A DNA stretch of 64,000 bases from Convivina praedatoris (GCF_933208495.1 NZ_CAKOET010000003.1:62001-126000), one strand, 5' to 3'; numbered from the stretch's first letter, positions 24,801-33,875 are shown. Notes: generated by a model from the letters alone, not told the origin. Program-made: numbers and translations.

Positions 24801-25073
24801 TTGTGGTTTTGGGATTTAGCAGAAGAGGATCAAGAGTTTATTAAACAGCTAACTTTGGCTTCAGGATCGTTAAAGGAATTAGCTAAGATTTATGGCGTTA
24901 GTTATCCGACCGTGCGGTTAAGATTAAATCGAATTATTGATAAGATAAAATTAACTGAAAAAAATACGAATAACTTTGAAACTAAGATAATGCAACTAGT
25001 TATTGATGAGAAAATTTCTTTAGATATTGCTAAAGAAATTATTGAAAAGTATCGAGAGGAAGAAAATGTCTGA
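24801..25073 (+). CDS. DUF2089-family helix-turn-helix protein
   Basis: A 90-residue protein that opens FWDLAEEDQEFIKQL and contains GSLKELAKIYGVSYPTVRLRLNRII (about 22-46), a sigma-like or winged helix-turn-helix with a clear recognition helix. This is typical of the DUF2089 family, members of which are found beside membrane-protein or stress genes. The start is TTG at 24801, 7 bases after AAAAGGAG. The C-terminal third is a charged helix (DEKISLDIAKEIIEKYREEE). It overlaps the next gene by 8 bases, so the two are co-expressed. Autoregulation through the upstream palindrome is an inference. Confidence 0.82.
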   Translation: MWFWDLAEEDQEFIKQLTLASGSLKELAKIYGVSYPTVRLRLNRIIDKIKLTEKNTNNFETKIMQLVIDEKISLDIAKEIIEKYREEENV

Positions 25074-25347
25074 TATTAAAAATGTTATTATTACAGCGAT
25101 AGCCGTTGGAATTTTAAGCTTATTGGAACGTTACCTACCGCGTTTGTTTGGGGGATTTCCTTGTCTTGCTTTCCTTATTTACATGATTTATATCATGGTA
25201 AGCAGGGGACCATCTTGGACAGCATTACTAGTATTAGTTCTGGGAGAAGGTCTGCTGATTTCGATTTGGGCTGAGGCGTTAGCTACTCGTAAAAAGAAAG
25301 AGAATCTGGCAATCGAAAAAATGAAAGCTAAAGATTTACAGAGATAA
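25066..25347 (+). CDS. Small membrane protein partnered with the DUF2089 regulator
   Basis: A 93-residue protein with two or three hydrophobic segments (about residues 6-22, 31-45 and 48-66) and a strongly charged Lys/Glu tail (RKKKENLAIEKMKAKDLQR). I recognise no family. The start at 25066 is preceded by AGAGGAAG and overlaps the regulator gene, which strongly suggests that the pair act together, for example as a membrane sensor or modulator with a DNA-binding protein. That role is inferred only from gene order. A shared terminator follows. Confidence 0.72.
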   Translation: MSDIKNVIITAIAVGILSLLERYLPRLFGGFPCLAFLIYMIYIMVSRGPSWTALLVLVLGEGLLISIWAEALATRKKKENLAIEKMKAKDLQR

Positions 25348-25377
25348 ATAAAAGAGACCCAAAGGGTCTCTTTTATT
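25347..25377 (+). terminator. Bidirectional terminator between the DUF2089 operon and the amidase
   Basis: AATAAAAGAGACCC (25347-25360) pairs perfectly with GGGTCTCTTTTATT (25364-25377) around AAA. It overlaps both the last base of the forward gene and the end of the reverse-strand amidase gene. Confidence 0.9.
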
Positions 25378-26230
25378 TATTACGAATGCTATCAATGTAT
25401 TGAATCATAGCCACCTTAATATCGTCAGCAATCTTTTCTTGGTAACTTTCTTTTTGAATGTATGAAAAGTCTTTTTTACTATTCATAAAACCAAGTTCTA
25501 ATAATACTGCTGGTCGGCTGATATCTTTAATCACCAGATACGGCATGGTTTCATAACCACGATTTTCAAGCGGTAGGTTATTTAGATGCTGATTGAGCAC
25601 TTGAACTAGGGGAAGAGAATTTTCATTGTAATAATATTGTGAAACTCCGCTAGCGGAATTGTTGCTGTCGGAAGAATCAAAGTGGAATGAAATTTGGGCA
25701 TCTGCTTTTTCACTTTCAGCCATTCGAGGGATATGTAGTAGAGGAACTACGACATCACTGGAACGTACCATTAGCACCCGCGCGCCCGTCGATTCTAAAG
25801 CCTTTTTGGTAACTTTAGCAGTAGCTAAGGTATAGTTTTTTTCATAATGCTTGCCATCAATGGATAAAGCCCCAGTATCCGAACCCCCATGACCAGGATC
25901 TAAGACAATGGTAGCCTCACTCATGGGCTGTACGGTTTTGAGGTGGGTATTGTTGGCTACCCAACTAGCAACCCATCCACTTTGATTCTTATCACCACGC
26001 TTGACCTTCCACCAGCCATGATTTTTTTCTAAAACGACTAATTTAGTACCACTTTTTAAACTGGTTGTTTGCGTGTAGGTAATACCGGGACCAGTTCGCA
26101 AAGGAACTTGATCAGGCCGAGTAGTTAGCTGGTTTTGATTAAGTAAAGAAGTAATTAAAACACAGACCAATAATAAAAAACTACCAGTAACAGTCAGACC
26201 AATTCGATTGTTTGTGAACCATCTCAGCAT
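25373..26230 (-). CDS. N-acetylmuramoyl-L-alanine amidase with SH3b domain
   Basis: Zinc-dependent cell-wall amidase of 285 residues. A basic N-terminus and one membrane segment (about 11-29) serve as signal anchor. A bacterial SH3 domain (about 38-95, PLRTGPGITY and WWKVKRG) binds the wall, and an Amidase_3 catalytic domain follows (about 105-282). Expected Zn ligands and catalytic residues are seen in LDPGHGGSDTG (His), the Glu of KHYEKNYTLATAK, SFHFDSS (His) and the terminal catalytic Glu in VLLELGFMN. It would act outside the membrane in wall turnover or daughter-cell separation. The ATG on the reverse strand lies near 26230, with GGAAC as weak binding site. Confidence 0.93.
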   Translation of the reverse strand: MLRWFTNNRIGLTVTGSFLLLVCVLITSLLNQNQLTTRPDQVPLRTGPGITYTQTTSLKSGTKLVVLEKNHGWWKVKRGDKNQSGWVASWVANNTHLKTVQPMSEATIVLDPGHGGSDTGALSIDGKHYEKNYTLATAKVTKKALESTGARVLMVRSSDVVVPLLHIPRMAESEKADAQISFHFDSSDSNNSASGVSQYYYNENSLPLVQVLNQHLNNLPLENRGYETMPYLVIKDISRPAVLLELGFMNSKKDFSYIQKESYQEKIADDIKVAMIQYIDSIRNK

Positions 26231-26274
26231 TGTAAAAAGTTCCTAACTTGCTTAATGTTCAATGTGGGTTGGAG

Positions 26275-27213
26275 TTAAGAGATTATTTGGAGTTTACCAC
26301 GAATTTCGGCAAGACTTTGATAATCCTTTTTATCTAATTCGTTGGCTAACTCGCCCTCTAGTCGTTCAAAAACAGGGGTGTCTTCAACCATCAATTGTGT
26401 ACCAACTTCGACTAAATCAGCACCACACAAAACTAAATCATATACGTCACGACCAGATGTTACGCCACCAGTACCGATAATTTTGATACTTTCATTAAGA
26501 CGCTCACGTAAGGCCCGAACGTTAGCTAAAGCGGTAGCCTTAACTAAGCTACCACCAAGTCCACCAAATCCTCCCTTAGGTTTAATGACCACTGTATCAG
26601 TGTGTGGATCTATGGCTAAACCATTACCAATTGAGTTGATGGTATTAACGAAGGCAAGGGGAAAGTCATTTAAAACAGCGGCAATCATATCAAAATGAAC
26701 CATATCAAAATAAGGTGGTAATTTAACACCTAGTGGCTTAGTAAAGAAAGAAAAAACTTCAGTTAAAATGGCCCGTGTGGCTTCAAAATCATAGGCAGTT
26801 TGTGGCTTCCCCGGTACATTAGGGCAAGAAAGATTTAGTTCAACCAGACCATTAAAATTAGATTGTTCCAATTCCATTAGCATCGCTAAATTATCGTCTT
26901 TAGTTAGGCCAGCAACTGAAAAGAAGACGGGTTTGTCGGTTTTTTTATTAAGAACATAGTCCAAGTAGTAGGCAAATCCTTCATTGGGTAGGCCCATTGA
27001 ATTAATCGATCCTAGTTCCTCAGGGAGTTGATAGTAGCGGGGACTGGGATTGCCAGGACGTGTCATGGGCGTAGCCGATTTGGTGACAACGCTACCACTG
27101 TATGGGCTAGCTAGGACTTGATCTAATTCGGCAGTTGTTTGACATTTAACCCCTGCGGCATTTAATAAAATATGATTAAAGTGAAAATTGGCAATCTGCC
27201 CCGTTAAATCCAT
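26275..27213 (-). CDS. pyrD: Dihydroorotate dehydrogenase, class 1A (fumarate-dependent type)
   Basis: Oxidises dihydroorotate to orotate in pyrimidine synthesis using FMN. The 312-residue soluble protein has the catalytic Cys in ELNLSCPNVPGKPQ (about residue 130), the Lys in TKSATPMTRPGNPSPR (about 44) and FMN-binding GTGGVTSGRDVYDLVLCGADLVEVGTQ near the C-terminus. The Cys base and the NPSPR block point to class 1A, which uses fumarate as acceptor in Lactococcus. No pyrK partner or other pyr genes are nearby, consistent with class 1A. AAGGAGA is 7 bases before the ATG. Confidence 0.94.
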   Translation of the reverse strand: MDLTGQIANFHFNHILLNAAGVKCQTTAELDQVLASPYSGSVVTKSATPMTRPGNPSPRYYQLPEELGSINSMGLPNEGFAYYLDYVLNKKTDKPVFFSVAGLTKDDNLAMLMELEQSNFNGLVELNLSCPNVPGKPQTAYDFEATRAILTEVFSFFTKPLGVKLPPYFDMVHFDMIAAVLNDFPLAFVNTINSIGNGLAIDPHTDTVVIKPKGGFGGLGGSLVKATALANVRALRERLNESIKIIGTGGVTSGRDVYDLVLCGADLVEVGTQLMVEDTPVFERLEGELANELDKKDYQSLAEIRGKLQIIS

Positions 27214-27331
27214 TGAAAACTCTCCTTATAAATTTTATAAACACATGCTACTAAACATTATAGCAGGCCAGTAATTATCTGGAGGAGAAATTGGTAGTTT
27301 AATTTCCCTAGTCGCTATCAGAAAATATCGT

Positions 27332-27337
27332 TATAAT
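27332..27337 (+). promoter_or_regulatory. -10 box of the uup-like ABC-F gene
   Basis: A consensus TATAAT lies 7 bases before the ATG at 27345. The -35 region is weak. The position predicts a start at or next to the start codon, and no Shine-Dalgarno sequence is present. Confidence 0.5.
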
Positions 27338-27344
27338 AAAGATT

Positions 27345-29243
27345 ATGAAACAATTTCGAGTTGAAAATTTAACGAGTACTTACGGTGAAAAGACATTATT
27401 TGATCATATTTCTTTTTTAATCAGTGAAGGTGATCGGATCGGCTTAGTTGGTGTTAACGGAAGTGGGAAAACCTCTCTTTTAAATGCCTTAGCGGGTAAC
27501 CAACCGGCTGATCAGGGTCAAATAGTCGTTCAAAATGATTATAATATCGGCTATCTGCGCCAGGATCCGTCTCTAGATGGTGAACAGTTGGTGATGGATG
27601 CAGTTTTTGCGGGAAATCAACCGGTTTTTAAGACGATTCGGTACTACCAACAGGCCTTAGAAGAATTTAGTCAAAACCCAGAAGACCAGCAACTTGGACA
27701 AAAATTTGAACGGGCTCAGAGTGCCATGGACCGTGATGATGCTTGGACTGCAGAGTCTCAAATTAAGACTATTTTAACGCAGTTACATATGCCAGATTTA
27801 AACCGAAAAATTAAAGAATTATCGGGTGGTCAAAGAAAACGAGTTGGTTTGGCTCAAATTTTAATTGAAGAGCCGGATTTGTTAATCTTAGATGAGCCAA
27901 CCAACCATTTGGATTTTGATTCAATTGCTTGGTTGGAAAAATACTTAGCTAACTACCGAGGGGCAGTTTTAACCGTTACTCATGATCGCTACTTCTTAGA
28001 TGCGGTTGCTAATCGTATTTTTGAACTTTCTTTTGGAAAATTGTATGAATACCAAGGAAACTACCAAGATTATGTCACTGGCAAAGCAGAGCGGGTTCAG
28101 GCTGGACAGGTTAGCCAGCATAAAAAAGAACAGTTATATCAGCGTGAACTAGCTTGGATGAAAAAATCAGCTCGGGCCCGAACAACTAAGCAAAAAGGTC
28201 GTGAAAAAGCTTTTGCAAAGTTAGAAGCGGGGATGGACGGCCTCCAGGTTGATGAGGATGTTACGCTGTCGCTTGGACAGCAACGCCTGGGTAAAAAAGT
28301 TTTAATCATGGAAAATGCTAACTTGGCCTTTGGTGATCATCAAATTTTAAAAGATTTTAACCTTCGTTTGGGGGCTGGTGAGCGAATCGGTATTACTGGG
28401 GCTAATGGTGCTGGTAAATCCACCTTTTTAAATGTCATTGCTGGCCGAATACCGTTGACTTCTGGGATAATTGAGTTGGGCGAAACGGTTAAAATGGCCT
28501 ATTACACTCAGACTACTGAGCCTATTTCAGAAGATAAACGAGTGATTGAGTATTTAACAGATGTCGCTAGTTCAGTTACTGATAAAGCTGGTAATCAAAT
28601 TTCAGTTTCAGAATTGTTAGAACAATTTTTGTTTCCTCCTTTTATGCACGGCACTCTAATTCGCAAGCTCTCCGGTGGTGAAAAGCGTCGTTTGTATTTA
28701 TTGAAATTACTTTTAGAACAGCCGAATGTCTTACTTCTTGATGAGCCGACTAATGACTTAGATATTGGTACTTTGACGATTTTAGAAGATTTTTTGGCTG
28801 ATTTTTCTGGGACAGTTATTACTGTTTCCCATGACCGCTATTTCCTAGATAAAGTAGTACGGCAGTTATATATATTTACTGGAAATGGCATAATTGAACG
28901 CTATGATGGCTTATTTAGCCAATACCTAGAGAAAAATGGTAGTACAATTAATCAACCAACTGCTCAAAATAATCAGTCGGGTTCCATTAAAGGTAAAAAA
29001 ACTAAAAAGCAAGTGGTTCAAAAATTAACTTATAAAGAAAAGAAAGAATGGGCCACAATTGAGAATGACATTGCTCAATTGGAAGAAAACGTCGCAACTT
29101 TGACGGAACAAATGGCCCAAGAGGGTAGTAATTATACTAAAGTGATTGAAATTGAAAGCCAACTAAATCAAGTTAATCAGACTTTAGAAGAAAAAATGGA
29201 TCGCTGGGCCTATTTAAGTGAAATTGTTGAAAAACACTCTTAA
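27345..29243 (+). CDS. ABC-F family ATPase, Uup-like, with C-terminal coiled coil
   Basis: A 632-residue soluble tandem ATPase acting on ribosomes. Both ATP sites look intact: first Walker A GVNGSGKTS (about 36-44), signature LSGGQRKRV and Walker B LLILDEPTNHLD; second Walker A GANGAGKST, signature LSGGEKRRL and Walker B VLLLDEPTNDLD. The linker with AWMKKSARARTTKQKGREKAF (about 267-287) and a C-terminal coiled coil after about residue 560 (KEKKEWATIENDIAQLEENVATL...) define the Uup/YfmR-type subgroup. It contrasts with the degenerate ABC-F at 6961. The mRNA may be leaderless. A terminator overlaps the start region of dprA. Confidence 0.92.
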   Translation: MKQFRVENLTSTYGEKTLFDHISFLISEGDRIGLVGVNGSGKTSLLNALAGNQPADQGQIVVQNDYNIGYLRQDPSLDGEQLVMDAVFAGNQPVFKTIRYYQQALEEFSQNPEDQQLGQKFERAQSAMDRDDAWTAESQIKTILTQLHMPDLNRKIKELSGGQRKRVGLAQILIEEPDLLILDEPTNHLDFDSIAWLEKYLANYRGAVLTVTHDRYFLDAVANRIFELSFGKLYEYQGNYQDYVTGKAERVQAGQVSQHKKEQLYQRELAWMKKSARARTTKQKGREKAFAKLEAGMDGLQVDEDVTLSLGQQRLGKKVLIMENANLAFGDHQILKDFNLRLGAGERIGITGANGAGKSTFLNVIAGRIPLTSGIIELGETVKMAYYTQTTEPISEDKRVIEYLTDVASSVTDKAGNQISVSELLEQFLFPPFMHGTLIRKLSGGEKRRLYLLKLLLEQPNVLLLDEPTNDLDIGTLTILEDFLADFSGTVITVSHDRYFLDKVVRQLYIFTGNGIIERYDGLFSQYLEKNGSTINQPTAQNNQSGSIKGKKTKKQVVQKLTYKEKKEWATIENDIAQLEENVATLTEQMAQEGSNYTKVIEIESQLNQVNQTLEEKMDRWAYLSEIVEKHS

Positions 29244-29266
29244 CGATTTATCTGAATTAAAGGGAG

Positions 29267-29299
29267 CCTGCTCGTATGATACTGCGAGGAGGTTTTTTT
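29267..29299 (+). terminator. Hairpin and T tract that also holds the dprA ribosome binding site
   Basis: CCTGCTCG (29267-29274) pairs with CGAGGAGG (29285-29292) with one mismatch and is followed by seven T residues. The 3' arm is the dprA Shine-Dalgarno sequence (GAGGAGG), and the T tract fills the space to the ATG. It can end the upstream mRNA and, in read-through RNA, hide the dprA binding site. Confidence 0.7.
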
Positions 29300-30178
29300 A
29301 TGATTTTAAAACAATTTTTATTGGCATTATGGCTAACCCCAGGAATTGGTAAAGAGCGGGCAAATAGAGCAATTCATGCCATTGAAAAGTGCTACGCGCC
29401 GACCCAATATCCGTGGGAATTCGAAGATTTATGTCACATTATTGAACTGACTAAGCAGACCAGTGTAACTAAACTGGCTGGTTTTAAGAATGGTTATTTA
29501 ACAGCTTTGAATCAAGCCCAGCAGTTTAAAGATCCTTACCTAAGTTATTTTGATGACGCTTATCCCGAGCGGTTACGACAAATTTACCAACCACCGCTAA
29601 TTTTGTTTTATCAAGGACATCTAGATGCCTTGAAGCTCCCCAGTTTGTCAGTGGTTGGAACGCGGAGCGCTAGTCCGTACAGTTTAAACGTTTTGCGAAC
29701 TTTCTTACCGAAAGTAGTTAATACTGGGGTGGCAATTGTTTCAGGGCTAGCCAAGGGAGTGGATGTGATGGCTCATCAGATTACTTTTAGTCAGCAAGGC
29801 GTCCCAATTGCCGTAATAGGAACTGGCATCAATGTGGCCTATCCGGCCAATCATCATTCTTTACAAAAACAAATTGGTCAGCAGGGCCTATTGCTAAGTG
29901 AATATCCGCCCAATACCAGCCCGCGACGAGCGCATTTTCCCGACCGAAATCGAATTATTGCGGGACTGTCATCAGCCACCTTGGTAATTGAAGCCAAACG
30001 TCACTCTGGTTCTTTAATTACGGCTAATTCAGCTCTTCAAAATAATCGCCAGGTGTTAGCAATACCGGGTTCAATTTTTTCCACCGAGTCCCAGGGAACA
30101 AATGAACTAATTAAGGCTGGTGCTTTGCCCGTAACGAAACTCAGTGATATTATGGAGGTGGTTACACCACTGATTTGA
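29300..30178 (+). CDS. dprA: DNA-protecting / processing protein DprA
   Basis: Binds incoming single-stranded DNA and loads RecA during natural transformation. The Rossmann-like core shows SVVGTRSASPYS (about 114-125), IVSGLAKGVDVMAH (about 147-160), GTGINVAYPANH (about 174-185), LLSEYPPNTSPRRAHFPDRNRIIAGLS and ALQNNRQVLAIPG near the C-terminus. The start at 29300 follows GAGGAGG by 7 bases (292 residues). The N-terminal domain starts LALWLTPGIGKERA. It stands upstream of topA as in other Firmicutes, but a small membrane flavin-barrel gene is inserted between. Confidence 0.95.
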   Translation: MILKQFLLALWLTPGIGKERANRAIHAIEKCYAPTQYPWEFEDLCHIIELTKQTSVTKLAGFKNGYLTALNQAQQFKDPYLSYFDDAYPERLRQIYQPPLILFYQGHLDALKLPSLSVVGTRSASPYSLNVLRTFLPKVVNTGVAIVSGLAKGVDVMAHQITFSQQGVPIAVIGTGINVAYPANHHSLQKQIGQQGLLLSEYPPNTSPRRAHFPDRNRIIAGLSSATLVIEAKRHSGSLITANSALQNNRQVLAIPGSIFSTESQGTNELIKAGALPVTKLSDIMEVVTPLI

Positions 30179-30190
30179 GAAGGATGGCTT

Positions 30191-30817
30191 ATGTATTTAA
30201 AACGTTTTGTGCAGTTATTTGTCGTTTTTTTTGTAACAATTATTTTATCGGAATGGTTAGCAACTGTCCTCAAATTTAACAATTTAGGGATTAGGATTAT
30301 TTTTGTTACCATTATTGGTTACTTATTATTAACGATTCCACTGACTATTTTAACTATTTTAAAGAATCAACGTAAATTTGGTAAAAATAATTCAGCGTCA
30401 ACTCAAATGACCCATTTTCGTCAATTATTACAAGATGGGTCTAATTTAATTGCTTTAGCAACTGTTAATCAGGCTGGAAAGTTAGCCACTAGCGTGATTA
30501 CCTTCAAAGAATCTCATAATAATGACAATGTTTTATACCTAGTGTCTGATTGGCAAAGCACTCGAGTAAAAAATTTGCAGGTCAATTCCACAGCGGCTTT
30601 TACAACTTGGTATGATGATAAAACTGGGCAGCGGATTAGTTCTAATGAGCTGACTATCGAAGTTTTAACTGAACAAGAAGCTGAGATTGAAATTAAGCAT
30701 CATCCTGAAATTTTGGACTTAACTGAAAATGCACGTAAACAGGCTGTTATTAAAATTACGCTAGAATCTGTTTTGATTGAATCTTTTCAGGGTCAGCCAG
30801 AAATTATTAAATGGTAG
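30191..30817 (+). CDS. Membrane-anchored pyridoxamine 5'-phosphate oxidase-like (FMN split-barrel) protein
   Basis: A 208-residue protein with two hydrophobic segments (about 5-26 and 33-58) followed by a soluble domain from about residue 72. That domain resembles the flavin-binding split barrel: IALATVNQAGKLATSVITFKE, LYLVSDWQSTRVKNLQVNSTAAFTTWYDD with a TRVKNL turn where FMN phosphate binds, and a C-terminal VIKITLESVLIESFQG strand pair. The family includes pyridoxamine phosphate oxidases and general stress proteins, so the cofactor could be FMN, F420 or haem. The N-terminal membrane module is not usual. Reaction unknown. AGAAGGATGGCTT gives a ribosome site. Confidence 0.75.
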   Translation: MYLKRFVQLFVVFFVTIILSEWLATVLKFNNLGIRIIFVTIIGYLLLTIPLTILTILKNQRKFGKNNSASTQMTHFRQLLQDGSNLIALATVNQAGKLATSVITFKESHNNDNVLYLVSDWQSTRVKNLQVNSTAAFTTWYDDKTGQRISSNELTIEVLTEQEAEIEIKHHPEILDLTENARKQAVIKITLESVLIESFQGQPEIIKW

Positions 30818-30870
30818 TAAAATTGATTTTTGGAAAATCTATCAGTTTAGTAAAGAGTTTGATAAAATAA

Positions 30871-30899
30871 TTAAGCGTTTTACAGTCGTGTGCTATAAT
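30871..30899 (+). promoter_or_regulatory. Promoter of topA
   Basis: TTAAGC (30871-30876), a 17-base spacer and an extended -10 TGCTATAAT (30891-30899). The transcript would start near 30906, leaving a 27-base leader with GAGGAT before the TTG start. Confidence 0.65.
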
Positions 30900-30932
30900 G
30901 CCCCTATTATTTAAAATTGTGAGGATTAGACC

Positions 30933-33026
30933 TTGGTAGAAGCAAAAGCTACTAAAAAAACTTCAAAGCGTAAGAGTACCAAAAAACGCAATCAGAAAAA
31001 ATTAGTCATTGTTGAGAGTCCGTCCAAGGCTAAAACGATTGAAAAATACTTAGGTAGCGGTTATAAAGTTGTAGCCAGTATTGGACACGTGCGTGACTTG
31101 CCCAAATCTACTTTAGGTGTTGACGTTGATAACGATTATGAGCCTCGTTACATTAATATTCGTGGGAAGGGCCCAGTGATTAAGGATTTGCGTAAAGCTG
31201 CTAAGGGTGCTAAAGCTGTCTATCTGGCATCCGATCCGGATCGTGAAGGAGAAGCCATTGCTTGGCACTTGCAACATATACTCGATTTGGACCCTGCCAA
31301 TGCGAACCGGGTTGTTTTTAATGAAATTACCAAAGATACGGTTAAAAATGCCTTTAAAGCACCTCGAACAATTAATCAAGATTTGGTTGATGCCCAACAA
31401 GCACGACGAATTATCGATCGATTAGTGGGTTATTCAATTTCGCCAATCCTTTGGAAAACAGTTAAACGTGGTTTATCGGCTGGACGAGTTCAGTCAGTGG
31501 CTTTGGGATTGATTCTAGCTCGTGAGCGTGAAATCCAGGCTTTTGAGCCAGAAGAATATTGGACGCTTGATTCAGAATTTAAAAAGGGTCGTTCGAAATT
31601 TAAGTCTACTTTTTATGGTTTTGATGGTAAGAAACAATCTTTGCCAGACAATGCTAGTATTCAAGCAGTACTAAAGCGGTTAGATAAAGACGCTGACTTT
31701 AACATTACCAAGGTAACTAGTAAGGAACGCAAGCGGCAACCTCAGCCACCATTTACGACCTCGACGATGCAGCAAACGGCTAACAATCAGTTGAAGTTTA
31801 GAACACGAAAAACAATGATGACCGCCCAACAGCTTTATGAGGGTGTTAACTTAGGACGCGGTTTAGGGCAAGTTGGCTTAATTACCTACATGCGTACTGA
31901 TTCAACTCGTTTATCTTCTCAAGCTAAAAATGCTGCTGCTCAATATATTCATGATGAGTGGGGGGAGGAATATTCTCGCCACAAGCCTGTTGAGGCTGCT
32001 TTGCAAGAAGGGGCTCAAGATGCCCACGAAGCAATTCGACCAACTGATGTTAATCGTACGCCAGCTAGCATCAAGGATAAGTTGACCCCCGATCAATTTA
32101 AGTTGTATTCTTTGATTTGGTCACGGTTTGTTGCTAGTTTAATGACTCCTGAAATTTTAGATACAATGGCCGTTACCATTGAACAAAATGGTGTACTTTT
32201 TCATGCCAACGGGTCCAAAACTAAGTTTCCTGGATTCACCAAGGCTTATCCTGCTGCTAAAGAAAAGGATAATGCGTTACCAGCTTTGGCAGTTGGAGAT
32301 TTAGTTGGATTGGCTAAAAGTGACCCGCAACAACACTTTACAATGCCACCGGCTCGTTATACCGAAGCGGCTTTGATTAAGGCATTAGAAGAAAATGGGG
32401 TTGGTCGGCCCTCAACTTATGCGCCAACTTTGGATACTATTCAACGTCGTAACTATGTACGTATTGACGCTCGTAAGTTTGTACCCACTGAGTTGGGAGA
32501 AATTGTTCAAAATATTGTTGAAGATAAATTCCCAGATATTACCAATACTAAATTCACTGCTCAAGTTGAACATGAGCTAGATGAAATTGAAGTCGGGGAT
32601 GAGCAATGGGTACCGGTTGTTGACACATTTTACCGACCTTTTAGTAAGGAAGTTCAAAGCGCTGAAGAGACTTTGGAAAAAATTACCATGCACGATGAAT
32701 TGGTCGAGCAAGACTGTGAAGTTTGTGGCGCACCAATGCTAGTGAAAATGGGCCGCTATGGTAAGTTTTATGCTTGTTCTCGTTTCCCGGATTGCCGGAA
32801 CACCAAGGCCATCGTACAAGAAATTGGCCTGGCTTGTCCTAAATGTAAAAAAGGGCAAGTGGTTGAGCGAAAGACCAAGCGTGGTCGTCGTTTTTATGGC
32901 TGTTCGCGGTATCCTGATTGTGATTTTGTGTCTTGGGATAAACCTACTGAAGCGACCTTGCCGGATGGGACAACTCCTAAAAAAGAAGGAGACGACCAAC
33001 ATGAGGCAGCTGGTGGAGTTAAGTAA
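30933..33026 (+). CDS. topA: DNA topoisomerase I
   Basis: Type IA topoisomerase that relaxes negative supercoils. The product has 697 residues from a TTG start with GAGGAT upstream. After a very basic N-terminal tail (residues 1-23, Lys-rich) comes the Toprim domain with [17 protein letters not shown] (about 25-41) and [15 protein letters not shown] (about 98-112). The active-site Tyr is in [11 protein letters not shown] (about 311-321). Two C-terminal zinc ribbons follow: CEVCGAPM...YACSRFPDC (about 594-620) and CPKCKKGQ...YGCSRYPDC (about 638-660). Everything expected is intact. Confidence 0.97.
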   Translation: MVEAKATKKTSKRKSTKKRNQKKLVIVESPSKAKTIEKYLGSGYKVVASIGHVRDLPKSTLGVDVDNDYEPRYINIRGKGPVIKDLRKAAKGAKAVYLASDPDREGEAIAWHLQHILDLDPANANRVVFNEITKDTVKNAFKAPRTINQDLVDAQQARRIIDRLVGYSISPILWKTVKRGLSAGRVQSVALGLILAREREIQAFEPEEYWTLDSEFKKGRSKFKSTFYGFDGKKQSLPDNASIQAVLKRLDKDADFNITKVTSKERKRQPQPPFTTSTMQQTANNQLKFRTRKTMMTAQQLYEGVNLGRGLGQVGLITYMRTDSTRLSSQAKNAAAQYIHDEWGEEYSRHKPVEAALQEGAQDAHEAIRPTDVNRTPASIKDKLTPDQFKLYSLIWSRFVASLMTPEILDTMAVTIEQNGVLFHANGSKTKFPGFTKAYPAAKEKDNALPALAVGDLVGLAKSDPQQHFTMPPARYTEAALIKALEENGVGRPSTYAPTLDTIQRRNYVRIDARKFVPTELGEIVQNIVEDKFPDITNTKFTAQVEHELDEIEVGDEQWVPVVDTFYRPFSKEVQSAEETLEKITMHDELVEQDCEVCGAPMLVKMGRYGKFYACSRFPDCRNTKAIVQEIGLACPKCKKGQVVERKTKRGRRFYGCSRYPDCDFVSWDKPTEATLPDGTTPKKEGDDQHEAAGGVK

Positions 33027-33040
33027 TTGAGAGATTTTTT

Positions 33041-33865
33041 ATGACTAAAAATCAGACACCTAAAATATTAACTATTGCTGGATCTGATAGTTTAGCTGGT
33101 GGTGGTTTGCAGGCTGATCTAGCAACTTTTAACGAATATGGTTTATTTGGCTTAACGGCAATTACTAGTATTGCCACAATTACCACAACTGATTTTAAGG
33201 TTTTCCCAGTTGATACTGATGTTTTAGCGACACAATTAGATTCAATTCGATTGGTTGATCAGTTGGCGGCGGTAAAAGTGGGCTTGTTAGTTAATTTAGA
33301 CCAGGTAAAGTTAGTGTCCGATTTTTTAAAGCAACTGGATTTGCCAATTGTTATTGACCCAGTCCTAGCGGTTAAAGAAGGCGACTATCAGCAACAAGAA
33401 GCATTTATTGATTTTTATCGAATTAATTTATTGCCGTTGGCAGACATTATTACCCCTAATCTTAGTGAGGCTCAGTTGTTAACGGATGTAAAAAACATTA
33501 ACAGTAGGGAAGACCTAATAGCAGTTAATCAACAGCTACAGGCTTTAGGCATAGCTAATGTTTTCACTAAAGGGGGGCAACGGTTGGCTGGAGAGATGGC
33601 CTTAGACTTGTGGTCTAGCCCTCAGGGTAATCATTTTTTTGAAAAACCAAAGTTAGATTTATTAACTGATATTAATGGGTCTGGTTGTACTTTATCTGCA
33701 GCCGTTGCGGCTGGTTTAGCCCAAGGCTTATCCATGGAAGAGGCACTTAGAAGTGCTAAAGACTTTGTTTGGGCGGCTATTAACCATAGTGTTAACTTGG
33801 GTGATCAATTAGATGGCAATAGTGTTTGGCCGGCAGGTCAACGTTTGGTAAACAAGACACAGTAG
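33041..33865 (+). CDS. thiD: Hydroxymethylpyrimidine / pyridoxal kinase (ThiD family)
   Basis: Ribokinase-fold kinase of 274 residues. ILTIAGSDSLAGGGLQADLATFNEYGLFGLTAITSI opens the protein as in ThiD, DPVLAVKEGD is the central block, ITPNLSEAQLL precedes the ATP site, and NGSGCTLSAAVAAGLAQG (about 214-231) holds the anion hole and catalytic Asp position, here occupied by the GSGC motif of the ThiD/PdxK group. The substrate may be hydroxymethylpyrimidine phosphate or pyridoxal; there are no other thiamine genes nearby. It follows topA by 14 bases and ends at a terminator. Confidence 0.88.
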   Translation: MTKNQTPKILTIAGSDSLAGGGLQADLATFNEYGLFGLTAITSIATITTTDFKVFPVDTDVLATQLDSIRLVDQLAAVKVGLLVNLDQVKLVSDFLKQLDLPIVIDPVLAVKEGDYQQQEAFIDFYRINLLPLADIITPNLSEAQLLTDVKNINSREDLIAVNQQLQALGIANVFTKGGQRLAGEMALDLWSSPQGNHFFEKPKLDLLTDINGSGCTLSAAVAAGLAQGLSMEEALRSAKDFVWAAINHSVNLGDQLDGNSVWPAGQRLVNKTQ

Positions 33866-33875
33866 TGTATTAAAG

